Below are positions 1 through 5,941 of a stretch of 12,877 nt of DNA, one piece after another. The stretch's first letter is position 1, and each line of letters opens with the position of its first letter. The position numbers and the translations under genes are program-made. Under the pieces are notes generated by a model. The model worked only from the letters and a program-made list of their open reading frames with translations, did no database searches and had not been told where the DNA came from. Origin of the DNA: Acidobacteriota bacterium. Its GTDB lineage: Bacteria > Acidobacteriota > Terriglobia > Acidiferrales > UBA7541. Location of the stretch: NCBI GenBank assembly GCA_003161495.1, contig PMOP01000275.1:646-13522 (forward strand). The letters are read 5' to 3'.

Positions 1-264
1 GGCGGATTTGGAAATCTCGAATTCGTTCCGGCAACGCGTGTCGCCTATAACTTCAATGATAAATGGGCCGCCGCGGTCGAGGAGTATTCGGATGATGGCC
101 CGTTGCGCAAATTCCTCCCGATGCATGATCAGTTCCACGAAGTTTGGGCGGTCATGGATCAGAACAACAAATTCCTCAATATCGAAACTGGCATCGGGTT
201 CGGTGTGAGCCATGGCGCGGATAAAATAACCCTGAAGCTGATGCTTTCGCGCGATCTGAATTAA
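1..264 (+). CDS. C-terminal fragment of a probable outer-membrane beta-barrel protein
   Basis: The window opens inside a reading frame that stays open from base 1 and ends at TAA 262-264, giving 87 residues with no start in view. The visible part alternates polar and aromatic or hydrophobic residues (for example RVAYNF, WAAAVEEY, FHEVWAV) and finishes with a GIGFGVSHGADK turn and a last strand LKLMLSRDLN. Short amphipathic strands joined by tight turns, with a final strand at the extreme C-terminus, are typical of Gram-negative outer-membrane barrels. The wording resembles uncharacterised barrel proteins annotated only as hypothetical or transporter-like. Function is unknown; the barrel call rests on strand pattern alone. 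The gene is followed by a REP-like inverted repeat starting 33 bases after the stop. Confidence 0.55.
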   Translation, partial: GGFGNLEFVPATRVAYNFNDKWAAAVEEYSDDGPLRKFLPMHDQFHEVWAVMDQNNKFLNIETGIGFGVSHGADKITLKLMLSRDLN

Positions 265-297
265 ATTTCTATCGCCATGAGCGGTTCAACTCGCATT

Positions 298-412
298 AAG
301 TAGCGTAGGCCTCAGCCTGCGGGTTTTCTGCTGGTCGACCCAAACCCCCAATACATCTAATCGGTTGCAATATTGTCGGGCCAAACCCCGCAGGCTGAAG
401 CCCGCGCTACTT
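298..412. repeat. REP-like inverted repeat, family A, copy 1
   Basis: Two 30-base arms (298-327 and 383-412) are inverted copies of each other with 26 of 30 matches, separated by 55 bases. The arm core, read from the left, is CTTCAGCCTGCGGGG-like preceded by GTAGCGCGGG. Each arm also holds its own small palindrome, GGCTTCAGCC in the consensus. The same arm occurs twice at 5802-5873, so this is a dispersed family and not a one-off terminator. Such paired palindromes resemble REP/BIME elements, which elsewhere are mobilised by RAYT (TnpA-REP) proteins; none is encoded here. Confidence 0.85.
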
Positions 413-416
413 CAAT

Positions 417-425
417 TGATATAAT
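417..425 (+). promoter_or_regulatory. Candidate extended -10 promoter for leuA
   Basis: TGATATAAT is a perfect extended -10 element (TGN followed by TATAAT at 420-425). No convincing -35 hexamer is present at 17 bases; the best is CTGAAG at 395-400 with a 19-base spacer, inside the right arm of the REP-like repeat. An extended -10 can work without a strong -35. The start of transcription would be near 432, giving a leader of about 75 bases before leuA. A second AT-rich stretch (TATAAA, 451-456) is an alternative. Confidence 0.4.
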
Positions 426-506
426 TCCGTCTTATAGAACTCACAACTATTATAAATTTGCTCTCCTTGCCGATCTCGTGTGATATGGGTGCAGTGGGAG
501 TGTGCC

Positions 507-1691
507 ATGGACATCGTACGCATTTTTGACACGACGCTGAGGGACGGAGAGCAGTCCCCGGGATTTTCCATGTCGGTGCCGGAAAAAATCCGCATGGCTC
601 ATCAGCTCGAATCGCTCGGCGTGGACGTCATCGAGAGCGGCTTCCCCATCGCCTCCAAGGGAGACCTGGAAGGGGTGCGCGCGGTTTGCCGCGAAATTCG
701 CGGATGCACGGTGGCGGCGCTGGCGCGCGCCCGGCGCGATGACATTGACGCGGCGCTCGAGGGCCTCGCGGCAGCGGCGCATCCCCGGCTGCATACGTTT
801 CTTGCGACCTCCGATCTGCACCTGCATTACAAGCTGCGCCTGACGCGCGAAGAGTGCCTGGAAGCAATTTCCAATAACGTGCGCTATGCGCGCGAACGTT
901 GCGCGGAAGTTGAATTTTCCGCCGAGGACGCCAGCCGCACCGAAATCGGTTTTCTTTGTGAAGCCGTCGGCCGGGCCGTGAAAGCCGGCGCGACCATCAT
1001 CAACCTGCCGGACACCGTCGGCTACGCAGTGCCCGAGGAGTACGCGGCCATGTTTCGCCACGTCATCGATTATCTGGACGGCGCGAACGGTATCACGCTG
1101 AGTGCGCACTGCCACGATGACCTCGGTTTGGGCGTTGCGAACACTTTGGCCGCGGTGCAGGCAGGAGTGCGCCAACTCGAATTGACCATCAACGGCATTG
1201 GCGAACGCGCGGGAAATGCCGCACTGGAAGAAGTCGTCGTGTTGCTGAACGTGCGGCAAGCAACGCTCGGGGTGAACACCAACGTCCATCTCGACCAGCT
1301 CTACGCCGCCAGCCGCCTGCTGACCGAAATTACTGGTGCGCAGGTAGCGCCCAACAAAGCGATCGTAGGCGCGAACGCGTTTGCCCACGAAGCCGGCATT
1401 CACCAGGACGGCATCCTCAAGAATCCTCTCACCTACGAAATCATTTCTCCCGAAGCGGTCGGCGTTCCGAAACGGCTACTGGTTCTCGGAAAACATTCCG
1501 GGCGCAATGCGCTGCGCGCCACGCTCGTCGATCTGGGCTATCAACCTTCGCAGGAAGAGCTCGACGAATGCTACAAGCGTGTCGTGACGCTGGCCGATGA
1601 ATCGAAAAACGTGACCAATCGCGACGTGCTGGCCATCGCGCACCAGGTGATGCGCAAGCGCGGCAGCGAAACTAAAGTCGCCGCGGAATAA
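507..1691 (+). CDS. leuA: 2-isopropylmalate synthase, short form lacking the C-terminal regulatory domain
   Basis: The enzyme condenses acetyl-CoA with 2-oxoisovalerate to 2-isopropylmalate, the first committed step of leucine synthesis, in the cytoplasm. The 394-residue protein opens with the HMGL-like TIM-barrel signature [12 protein letters not shown] (R12, D13). It carries [14 protein letters not shown] (metal ligands H201, H203) and [14 protein letters not shown] (N237), matching the D-H-H-N metal site of LeuA. The stretch [18 protein letters not shown] (285-302) and the following GKHSGRNAL are typical of LeuA subdomains. The start at 507 is preferred over the in-frame ATG at 480 because GGGAG sits 6 bases upstream and the conserved fold begins at once. 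The chain stops near residue 394, where E. coli LeuA continues to about 520, so the leucine-binding allosteric domain is missing. Homocitrate or citramalate synthase is less likely, but substrate choice cannot be proven. Confidence 0.88.
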   Translation: MDIVRIFDTTLRDGEQSPGFSMSVPEKIRMAHQLESLGVDVIESGFPIASKGDLEGVRAVCREIRGCTVAALARARRDDIDAALEGLAAAAHPRLHTFLATSDLHLHYKLRLTREECLEAISNNVRYARERCAEVEFSAEDASRTEIGFLCEAVGRAVKAGATIINLPDTVGYAVPEEYAAMFRHVIDYLDGANGITLSAHCHDDLGLGVANTLAAVQAGVRQLELTINGIGERAGNAALEEVVVLLNVRQATLGVNTNVHLDQLYAASRLLTEITGAQVAPNKAIVGANAFAHEAGIHQDGILKNPLTYEIISPEAVGVPKRLLVLGKHSGRNALRATLVDLGYQPSQEELDECYKRVVTLADESKNVTNRDVLAIAHQVMRKRGSETKVAAE

Positions 1692-1711
1692 TTCGGTCAC
1701 GGATTGCTTCA

Positions 1712-1810
1712 GTAGGACAGGCACTCTTGCCTGTGCGGGTTTGGCGATGATCGACATTTGGGAACCAGCAACAGCATACAAAAGCGCACAGTCAAGAGTG
1801 GCTGTGCTAC
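1712..1810. repeat. REP-like inverted repeat, family B
   Basis: Arms at 1712-1741 and 1781-1810 are inverted copies with 25 of 30 matches around a 39-base centre. The left arm holds its own perfect hairpin, ACAGGCA (1717-1723), loop CTCT, TGCCTGT (1728-1734); the right arm has an imperfect equivalent around AAGAG. The sequence differs from family A, but the organisation (GTAG-type ends, paired arms, GGGTTT-like inner edge) is the same. It begins 20 bases after the leuA stop, fills much of the gap to the next gene, and may also act as a 3'-end structure for leuA mRNA. Confidence 0.75.
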
Positions 1811-1898
1811 ACAAACCTTTCCGCACTTGCCGAATCCGCTGGACATTTTTCCGCGAATAGACTTCCATAGGCGCATCTCAAAGTTCCGAGGGAGTTCC

Positions 1899-3002
1899 AT
1901 GCGAATAAAGATGGCTCTATTCCTGGCGATCGCCGCGCTTCTTCCGTTCTCGCTCGTCAACGCGCAACAAGCGGCGCAAAAAAAGCCGCTGGATATTTAT
2001 TTCCTGGACACGGAAGGCGGGCAGGCCACGCTATTCGTTTCTCCTTCGGGCCAATCGATGCTGGTGGACACGGGATTTCCCGGCAATCAAGGCATGCCGC
2101 CCGCTGAAGCGAACGCTCCCGGTATTACGCGAGATGCGGACCGCATCATGGCGGTTTTGAAGCTGGCAAATGTGAACGTCCTCGACTACGTGGTGATCAC
2201 GCACTTTCATGCGGACCATGCCGGCAATGCGGCGGAACTTGCCCATCGCATTCCTATCCGGCATTTTGTGGATCACGGTCCGTATACGGTCGAGATGCAA
2301 GCGGGGCGCGACGCGCCAATTCTGTCCTACTTGCCGATTCGCGACCACGCGCATGCGATTACGGCGAAGCCCGGCGACCGGATTCCCGTCGAGGGCCTCG
2401 ATGTGCAGGTCGTTTCCTCGGCGGGCGAAGTGATCAAGGAGCCGATGGCCGGAGCGCCGGGAGCGGGAGCGCCCAATCCGCTGTGCCGCGATGCAAAATT
2501 AAAGGAACAGGACGCCACGCCGGAAAATTTTGAATCGGTGGGAATCGTCGTGCGGTACGGCAGCTTCCGCCTCGTCGATCTTGGCGATTTGACCTGGAAT
2601 CAGGAACACGCACTGGCCTGCCCGAATAATCTGGTCGGCGTCATGACCGTGTTTCACACCACGCGCCACGGAGATCCGCATTCCGGCGCGCCGCAATTCG
2701 TGGATGCGATTCGCGCGCGCGTCGCGGTGATGAACAACGGCGAGAGGAAAGGTGGTTCGCCCGAATACTGGCAGACCGTTCATGACGCGCCGGGGCTCGA
2801 GGATTTCTGGCAGATTCACCGCTCGGCAGAGGGCGGCGCGAGCCACAATTCGCCGGAACAATTCCTCGCGAACATCAATGAAACTGATCATGGGCACTAC
2901 ATCAAGATGTCCGTGCGGACCGATGGAAGTTTCACGATGACCAACGAGCGCACCGGGTTCACGAAAGAGTATTCCGCTCGCGCGCCCAAATCCGCTCAGT
3001 AA
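1899..3002 (+). CDS. Secreted ComEC-type metallo-beta-lactamase-fold hydrolase
   Basis: The 367-residue protein begins with a signal peptide: MRIKM, a hydrophobic core, and a likely cut after VNA near residue 23, so it acts in the periplasm or outside the cell. The mature part follows the MBL fold: the strand and turn LDIYFLDTEGGQATLFV and MLVDTGFPG, then the metal motif THFHADHAG (H102, H104, D106, H107). Further ligands are probable in LVDLGDLTW and VFHTTRHGDPHSG. The layout resembles the MBL domain of ComEC and its stand-alone secreted relatives, not true beta-lactamases. The substrate is unknown; phosphodiester, lactone or other esters are all possible. An in-frame ATG at 1758 would add 47 residues read through the repeat and is rejected: GAGGGAG lies 4 bases before 1899 and the signal peptide starts there. 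Confidence 0.85.
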   Translation: MRIKMALFLAIAALLPFSLVNAQQAAQKKPLDIYFLDTEGGQATLFVSPSGQSMLVDTGFPGNQGMPPAEANAPGITRDADRIMAVLKLANVNVLDYVVITHFHADHAGNAAELAHRIPIRHFVDHGPYTVEMQAGRDAPILSYLPIRDHAHAITAKPGDRIPVEGLDVQVVSSAGEVIKEPMAGAPGAGAPNPLCRDAKLKEQDATPENFESVGIVVRYGSFRLVDLGDLTWNQEHALACPNNLVGVMTVFHTTRHGDPHSGAPQFVDAIRARVAVMNNGERKGGSPEYWQTVHDAPGLEDFWQIHRSAEGGASHNSPEQFLANINETDHGHYIKMSVRTDGSFTMTNERTGFTKEYSARAPKSAQ

Positions 3003-3053
3003 GCGAATCTTCGTAAATAGCGGGCCGGACTTCTTCCCTTCGGCTGCTGCCAA

Positions 3054-3551
3054 TTACCCGAATGGGTTTTCATCCGCGCTGGGGCCGTAGATCGACGGTA
3101 TGGGGACATCCAGCAACTTGAGATAGACGGAAAGTTGCCCGCGATGGTGATAGATGTGGTTCATCATAATGGCGCGAATAAAGCTGACTCGCGGCATGGA
3201 CAAAACTACTTTTCCATTTTTGGTCAAGGTCCACATGGCCATGAGGCGGGCATCGTCCATTTTCGCCAGGATTTGCGTGGCTTTGGCTGTGCTTTGCGCA
3301 AACGTGTCCAGAATTTCCTTGCGGCTTGCAGGTTCGGGCTGCGACATGTTGCCAATTTCATGTGTGTCTTTACTGGCCGCTTCCGCCAGTGCGCCTTGGG
3401 CGCGTGCAATGTGCAGCCCCAGTTGGCCGAGAGAATAGGATTTGGCGTGCGGCTTGCATCCCAGTTTGTTCTCCGGGATGCGATCGAGAACGCGCTGCGT
3501 GGTTTTGGCTTCCTGTTCGATTTCCATAAGCACTGAATCGACGATTGGCAT
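3054..3551 (-). CDS. DinB-family (four-helix bundle) putative metalloenzyme
   Basis: This 165-residue protein has the helical make-up of the DinB/YfiT superfamily. A first histidine lies at position 47 (LGQLGLHIAR) and a C-terminal motif NHIYHHRGQLSVYLK carries H132, H135 and H136, giving the usual three-histidine metal site. Family members include thiol-dependent S-transferases (mycothiol or bacillithiol type) and many proteins of unknown job. The start at 3551 has GGAG 5 bases upstream. It is 65 bases downstream of the AHSA1 gene on the same strand and is probably the last gene of the arsR operon; ArsR, AHSA1 and DinB genes are often found together. It converges with the MBL hydrolase, with 51 bases between the stops. 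Confidence 0.85.
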   Translation of the reverse strand: MPIVDSVLMEIEQEAKTTQRVLDRIPENKLGCKPHAKSYSLGQLGLHIARAQGALAEAASKDTHEIGNMSQPEPASRKEILDTFAQSTAKATQILAKMDDARLMAMWTLTKNGKVVLSMPRVSFIRAIMMNHIYHHRGQLSVYLKLLDVPIPSIYGPSADENPFG

Positions 3552-3616
3552 AGTTGCTCCTTTTCCTGTTTTCTAGATTTGAAATTAAGTGTAGCGAGCC
3601 CCGAATTCCGTTGAAC

Positions 3617-4069
3617 TTACATATTCAAATAATTCGCGAGCCGATCGACGCAGCCGTTCCAGCCGTGTTCGTGCTTTTCGCGTTGTTCCGCGTTCGGCAA
3701 TTGCTCGTGCGTCAGCAGCATTTCGGTGGACGGGCCCAAATCGCGAAACTCAATGGTCACCAGCGATTCGCTGACATCCGGGTCATGCTCCCAACGCCAG
3801 GTGAAGGCAATCTTTTCCGGAGGCTTGATCTCTCGATACGTTCCGGAGACGCGATGAACATTGCCGCCCTGGTGATGCATCTCCACGCAGTATTTGCCGC
3901 CAACCTGTAATTCCAGGACGGGCACGAGCGCGGAATATTCCTCGGACGGAGCGAACCAGCGGCCCAGCTCGATCGGATCGGTCCAGGCGCGGAACACTCT
4001 TTCGCGCGGCGCCTGAAAAGTTCGTCTCACCTTCAGCGTTGTTTCTGGGGAAAGCTGTTCTTTGGCCAT
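3617..4069 (-). CDS. SRPBCC / AHSA1-domain protein
   Basis: The 150-residue protein is a complete AHSA1-like START-fold (Bet v 1-like) domain. It begins with the strand and helix VRRTFQAPRERVFRAWTDP (14-32) and RWFAP. The middle has the strands GGKYCVEM and GTYREIKPPEKIAFTWRWE, and the closing helix is GWNGCVDRLANYL (136-148). This fold encloses a hydrophobic cavity and binds small hydrophobic ligands, but no enzyme reaction is established for this subgroup. The start at 4069 has a strong GGAGG site 7 bases upstream. It overlaps the end of arsR by 37 bases, so translation is probably coupled. In many bacteria the ArsR partner represses this pair, with AHSA1 a possible ligand sensor or effector. 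Confidence 0.88.
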   Translation of the reverse strand: MAKEQLSPETTLKVRRTFQAPRERVFRAWTDPIELGRWFAPSEEYSALVPVLELQVGGKYCVEMHHQGGNVHRVSGTYREIKPPEKIAFTWRWEHDPDVSESLVTIEFRDLGPSTEMLLTHEQLPNAEQREKHEHGWNGCVDRLANYLNM

Positions 4070-4410
4070 TCCGAATCCTCCGTCGAGTGTTGCGCCAGGT
4101 ATCGATCGAGAGCGTCAAATTGGGTTTCCCAGAATGCGCGGTACTGGGAAATCCACGCTTCCGCCTTCTTCAAGGGCCGGGCGGCGAGCTTGCAGCGGCG
4201 CGAGCGCCCGGATTTTTTTTGCGTGACGAGGCCGGCTTTCTCAAGAACTTTTAGATGCTTCATCACCGCCGGCAGACTCATCCGGTGGGGCCTGGCCAAC
4301 TCCGTGACGGTGGCCAGGCCGCCGCGGGCCAGGGCCGAAACGATGGCGCGGCGCGTAGGATCGGCAAGCGCTTGAAAGGTGGCGTCCAGCCCTCGATTAT
4401 ACTTAACCAT
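4033..4410 (-). CDS. ArsR/SmtB-family winged-helix repressor
   Basis: The 125-residue protein is a small winged-helix regulator. A first helix carries FQALADPTRRAIVSAL (12-27), a hallmark of the ArsR fold, and the recognition helix is MSLPAVMKHLKVLEKAGLV (44-62), followed by a basic wing (KKSGRSRRCKL). The metal-binding ELCVCDL box is absent and there is one cysteine (C73), so it is unlikely to sense arsenic or zinc the classical way. It belongs to the type encoded with AHSA1 proteins. No Shine-Dalgarno site precedes the ATG at 4410; the predicted transcript start falls almost on that codon, suggesting leaderless translation. The palindrome over the start codon is probably its own operator. 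Target genes beyond the operon are unknown. Confidence 0.9.
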   Translation of the reverse strand: MVKYNRGLDATFQALADPTRRAIVSALARGGLATVTELARPHRMSLPAVMKHLKVLEKAGLVTQKKSGRSRRCKLAARPLKKAEAWISQYRAFWETQFDALDRYLAQHSTEDSEWPKNSFPQKQR

Positions 4411-4420
4411 ATGGTTTAGT
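4401..4420. promoter_or_regulatory. Probable ArsR operator overlapping the arsR start codon
   Basis: ACTTAACCATATGGTTTAGT is a 20-base palindrome with one mismatched pair; its 12-base core AACCATATGGTT (4405-4416) is perfect. It covers the arsR start codon (4408-4410) and touches the -10 element at 4419-4424. A symmetric site of this size at this place fits a dimeric ArsR repressor blocking its own promoter. Binding is inferred, not seen. Confidence 0.7.
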
Positions 4421-4447
4421 AATACACGCGCGCCCCACCGGCGTCAA
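4419..4447 (-). promoter_or_regulatory. Promoter of the arsR-AHSA1-dinB operon
   Basis: On the minus strand, TTGACG (4447-4442) and TATTAC (4424-4419) are separated by exactly 17 bases, matching sigma-70 -35 and -10 boxes at 5 of 6 and 4 of 6 positions. The expected transcript start is about 4410-4413, on or just before the arsR ATG, so the mRNA would be leaderless or nearly so. Confidence 0.6.
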
Positions 4448-4462
4448 GCGCGAATTTCGCGC
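4448..4462. promoter_or_regulatory. Perfect palindrome next to the arsR -35 box
   Basis: GCGCGAA, T, TTCGCGC is a perfect 7-base inverted repeat around one central base, directly beside the arsR -35 element and about 45 bases upstream of the leuB -35. It could be a second regulator site in the divergent arsR/leuB region or a chance GC-rich palindrome. Confidence 0.3.
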
Positions 4463-4507
4463 CACCAAGAAAAAGAAAACGAAGCAGCCGGAGGGGATCG
4501 CCCCACA

Positions 4508-4536
4508 CTGACAGGAGGAACGATCCGGACTATACT
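4508..4536 (+). promoter_or_regulatory. Near-consensus sigma-70 promoter for leuB
   Basis: CTGACA (4508-4513) and TATACT (4531-4536) each match the consensus at 5 of 6 positions and are exactly 17 bases apart. Transcription would start near 4543, giving a leader of about 77 bases before leuB. It is the best-matching promoter in the window and points away from the divergent arsR promoter. Confidence 0.65.
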
Positions 4537-4619
4537 ATTCGGCTTCGGGCTAACGGGAACTGGCCTGTGCGTCTGATCGAATGCGCGGAGAGCATTTGGC
4601 GACGGCCCGCGATAAAACC

Positions 4620-5723
4620 ATGACCAATAAAAAGAAAATTGTCCTCCTGCCCGGCGACGGCATCGGCCCTGAAATCATGCGCGCCGCCGTGCGCGTGTTG
4701 AAAGGGTGCGCCGCGGAATTCGGCCACGAGTTCGATTTCGCCGAGTTCCCTTTTGGCGGATGCGCCATCGACGCGACGGGCGTGCCACTGCCCGCTGAAA
4801 CGCTCGCGGCTTGCAAGGCCGCTGACGCCATCCTTCTCGGCGCGGTGGGCGGACCCAAATGGGACGCCGTTCCCCTCACGAAGCGGCCGGAAAGCGGCCT
4901 GCTGGGGCTGCGCAAGGCGCTCGGGCTGTACATCAACTTGCGCCCAATCGATCTGCACGCGTCGCTTATGGGTCTGTCACCGTTGCGCGCAGACCGCGCG
5001 AGCGACGTTCACATCGATTTTGTCCGCGAGCTGGCCGGAGATATTTATTTCGGCAAGCATCATGTGGAAGCCGATCCGAGCGGAGAGCGCGCCACCGACG
5101 AAGCCGTGTACACGACCGCGGAAGTAGAGCGCGTGGCGAAGTACGCATTTGCGCGCGCGGAATCTCGCAAGGGCAAGCTCGCTTCGGTCGACAAAGCCAA
5201 TGTCCTGACCACGTCGCAACTCTGGCGCAGGACCGTGACCCGCATGGCCGCGGATCATCCCAACGTAAAGGTCGAACATCTGTACGTGGATAACGCCGCG
5301 ATGCAACTTGTGCTCGCTCCCGCACAGTTCGATGTGATCCTCACCTCGAACATGTTCGGCGACATTTTGACGGACCTGGGCGCGGCGCTGGCTGGCTCTA
5401 TCGGCCTGATCCCCTCGATGAGCTGCGGGCCGGGGCCGTCGCTGTATGAACCGATTCACGGTTCCGCTCCCACGCTTGCCGGAAAAGATGTTGCTAATCC
5501 AGTAGGCATGATTCTCTCCGCCGCATTGATGTTGCGCGAAAGCTTCGGCATGAAGCACGAGGCCGAATGGATCGAATCGGCTGTGGACCGCGTGTTCGCG
5601 AGCGGAGTTCGCACTCCTGATACGGTTGAACCTGGAACGACCAAAGTTGGCTGCATCGAATTCGGCGAGCGGCTGATGGCGGAAATGACAAAAGCCTCCA
5701 AACGGGAACACACTGGCGCATAG
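4620..5723 (+). CDS. leuB: 3-isopropylmalate dehydrogenase
   Basis: LeuB oxidises and decarboxylates 3-isopropylmalate to 2-oxoisocaproate with NAD+, the third step of leucine synthesis, in the cytoplasm. The 367-residue protein has normal family length. Visible motifs are IVLLPGDGIGPEI (7-19), GAVGGPKWD (74-82), the substrate-binding region LLGLRKALGLYINLRP (94-109) and VRELAGDIYFG with Y143. It also has VDKANVL with K192, YVDNAAMQLV with D224, and FGDILTDLGAALAGSIGL with D248 and D252, the isocitrate/isopropylmalate dehydrogenase signature. GSAPTLAGKDVANPVGMIL (281-299) forms the cofactor loop. The start at 4620 is chosen because the fold starts at once; no clear Shine-Dalgarno site precedes it, and an in-frame ATG at 4581 would add 13 atypical residues. 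leuC and leuD are not in the window. Confidence 0.95.
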   Translation: MTNKKKIVLLPGDGIGPEIMRAAVRVLKGCAAEFGHEFDFAEFPFGGCAIDATGVPLPAETLAACKAADAILLGAVGGPKWDAVPLTKRPESGLLGLRKALGLYINLRPIDLHASLMGLSPLRADRASDVHIDFVRELAGDIYFGKHHVEADPSGERATDEAVYTTAEVERVAKYAFARAESRKGKLASVDKANVLTTSQLWRRTVTRMAADHPNVKVEHLYVDNAAMQLVLAPAQFDVILTSNMFGDILTDLGAALAGSIGLIPSMSCGPGPSLYEPIHGSAPTLAGKDVANPVGMILSAALMLRESFGMKHEAEWIESAVDRVFASGVRTPDTVEPGTTKVGCIEFGERLMAEMTKASKREHTGA

Positions 5724-5794
5724 TCCGTAATTCTCATTTGTATCTGTGGCAAGTCCCCCTCGATATAAAGGAAACTCAGTAAATCTCAGGAGAC

Positions 5795-5881
5795 GGCCTC
5801 AGTGGCGCGGGCTTCAGCCTGTGGGGGTTAATCCTTTCAAGGCCAAAACCCCGCAGGCTGAAGCCCGCGCCACCGAAGGCC
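5795..5881. repeat. REP-like inverted repeat, family A, copy 2
   Basis: Arms at 5802-5828 and 5847-5873 match at 25 of 27 positions, the outer 20 pairs being perfect, around an 18-base loop. A further GGCCT (5795-5799) / AGGCC (5877-5881) pairing lies outside. The right arm shares 25 consecutive identical bases with the right arm of copy 1 (383-412). It lies 71 bases after the leuB stop, in the convergent gap with the phosphodiesterase gene, where it would also form a very stable 3'-end hairpin. Confidence 0.88.
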
Positions 5882-5896
5882 ACGAATGTAAATGAG

Positions 5897-5928
5897 GGGG
5901 AGCGCCTCCCCATTCGAGAAACGCTCCC
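5897..5928. terminator. Possible terminator with two competing stems
   Basis: GGGGAG (5897-5902) can pair with CTCCCC (5906-5911) over a 3-base loop, or GGGAGCG (5898-5904) can pair with CGCTCCC (5922-5928). The two stems exclude each other. The site is 14 bases beyond the stop of the minus-strand phosphodiesterase and is followed on that strand by only a weakly T-rich CTCATTTACATT, so a terminator role is tentative. Confidence 0.35.
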
Positions 5929-5941
5929 TTAGCAGTCGTCA

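Noticed and set aside
298..412. Paired repeats considered as a CRISPR array or insertion-sequence ends.
   Set aside because: Arms are inverted, not direct repeats with spacers; no transposase gene or target duplication is visible.
450..1403. A 317-codon open frame antisense to leuA.
   Set aside because: It is a shadow of a high-GC gene: rich in Arg, His and Ala with no family resemblance, while the + frame is a clear LeuA.
1758..1898. A 47-residue N-terminal extension of the MBL hydrolase from an earlier ATG.
   Set aside because: It would be translated from the REP-like repeat arm and would bury the signal peptide; a good ribosome site supports 1899.
1899..3002. Annotation of the MBL-fold protein as an antibiotic-resistance beta-lactamase.
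   Set aside because: The strand pattern and FHTTRHG-type motif fit the ComEC-like branch; the HxHxDH motif alone does not show beta-lactam hydrolysis.
3003..3053. A short GCCG/CGGC hairpin between the convergent MBL and DinB genes considered as a terminator.
   Set aside because: The stem is only four base pairs and lacks a T-tract.
4033..4410. Annotation of the ArsR protein as an arsenic or zinc sensor.
   Set aside because: The ELCVCDL metal box and paired cysteines are absent and the neighbours are AHSA1 and DinB, not arsenic genes.
4977..5711. A 244-codon open frame antisense to leuB.
   Set aside because: It is a codon-bias shadow of leuB with no recognisable motif.
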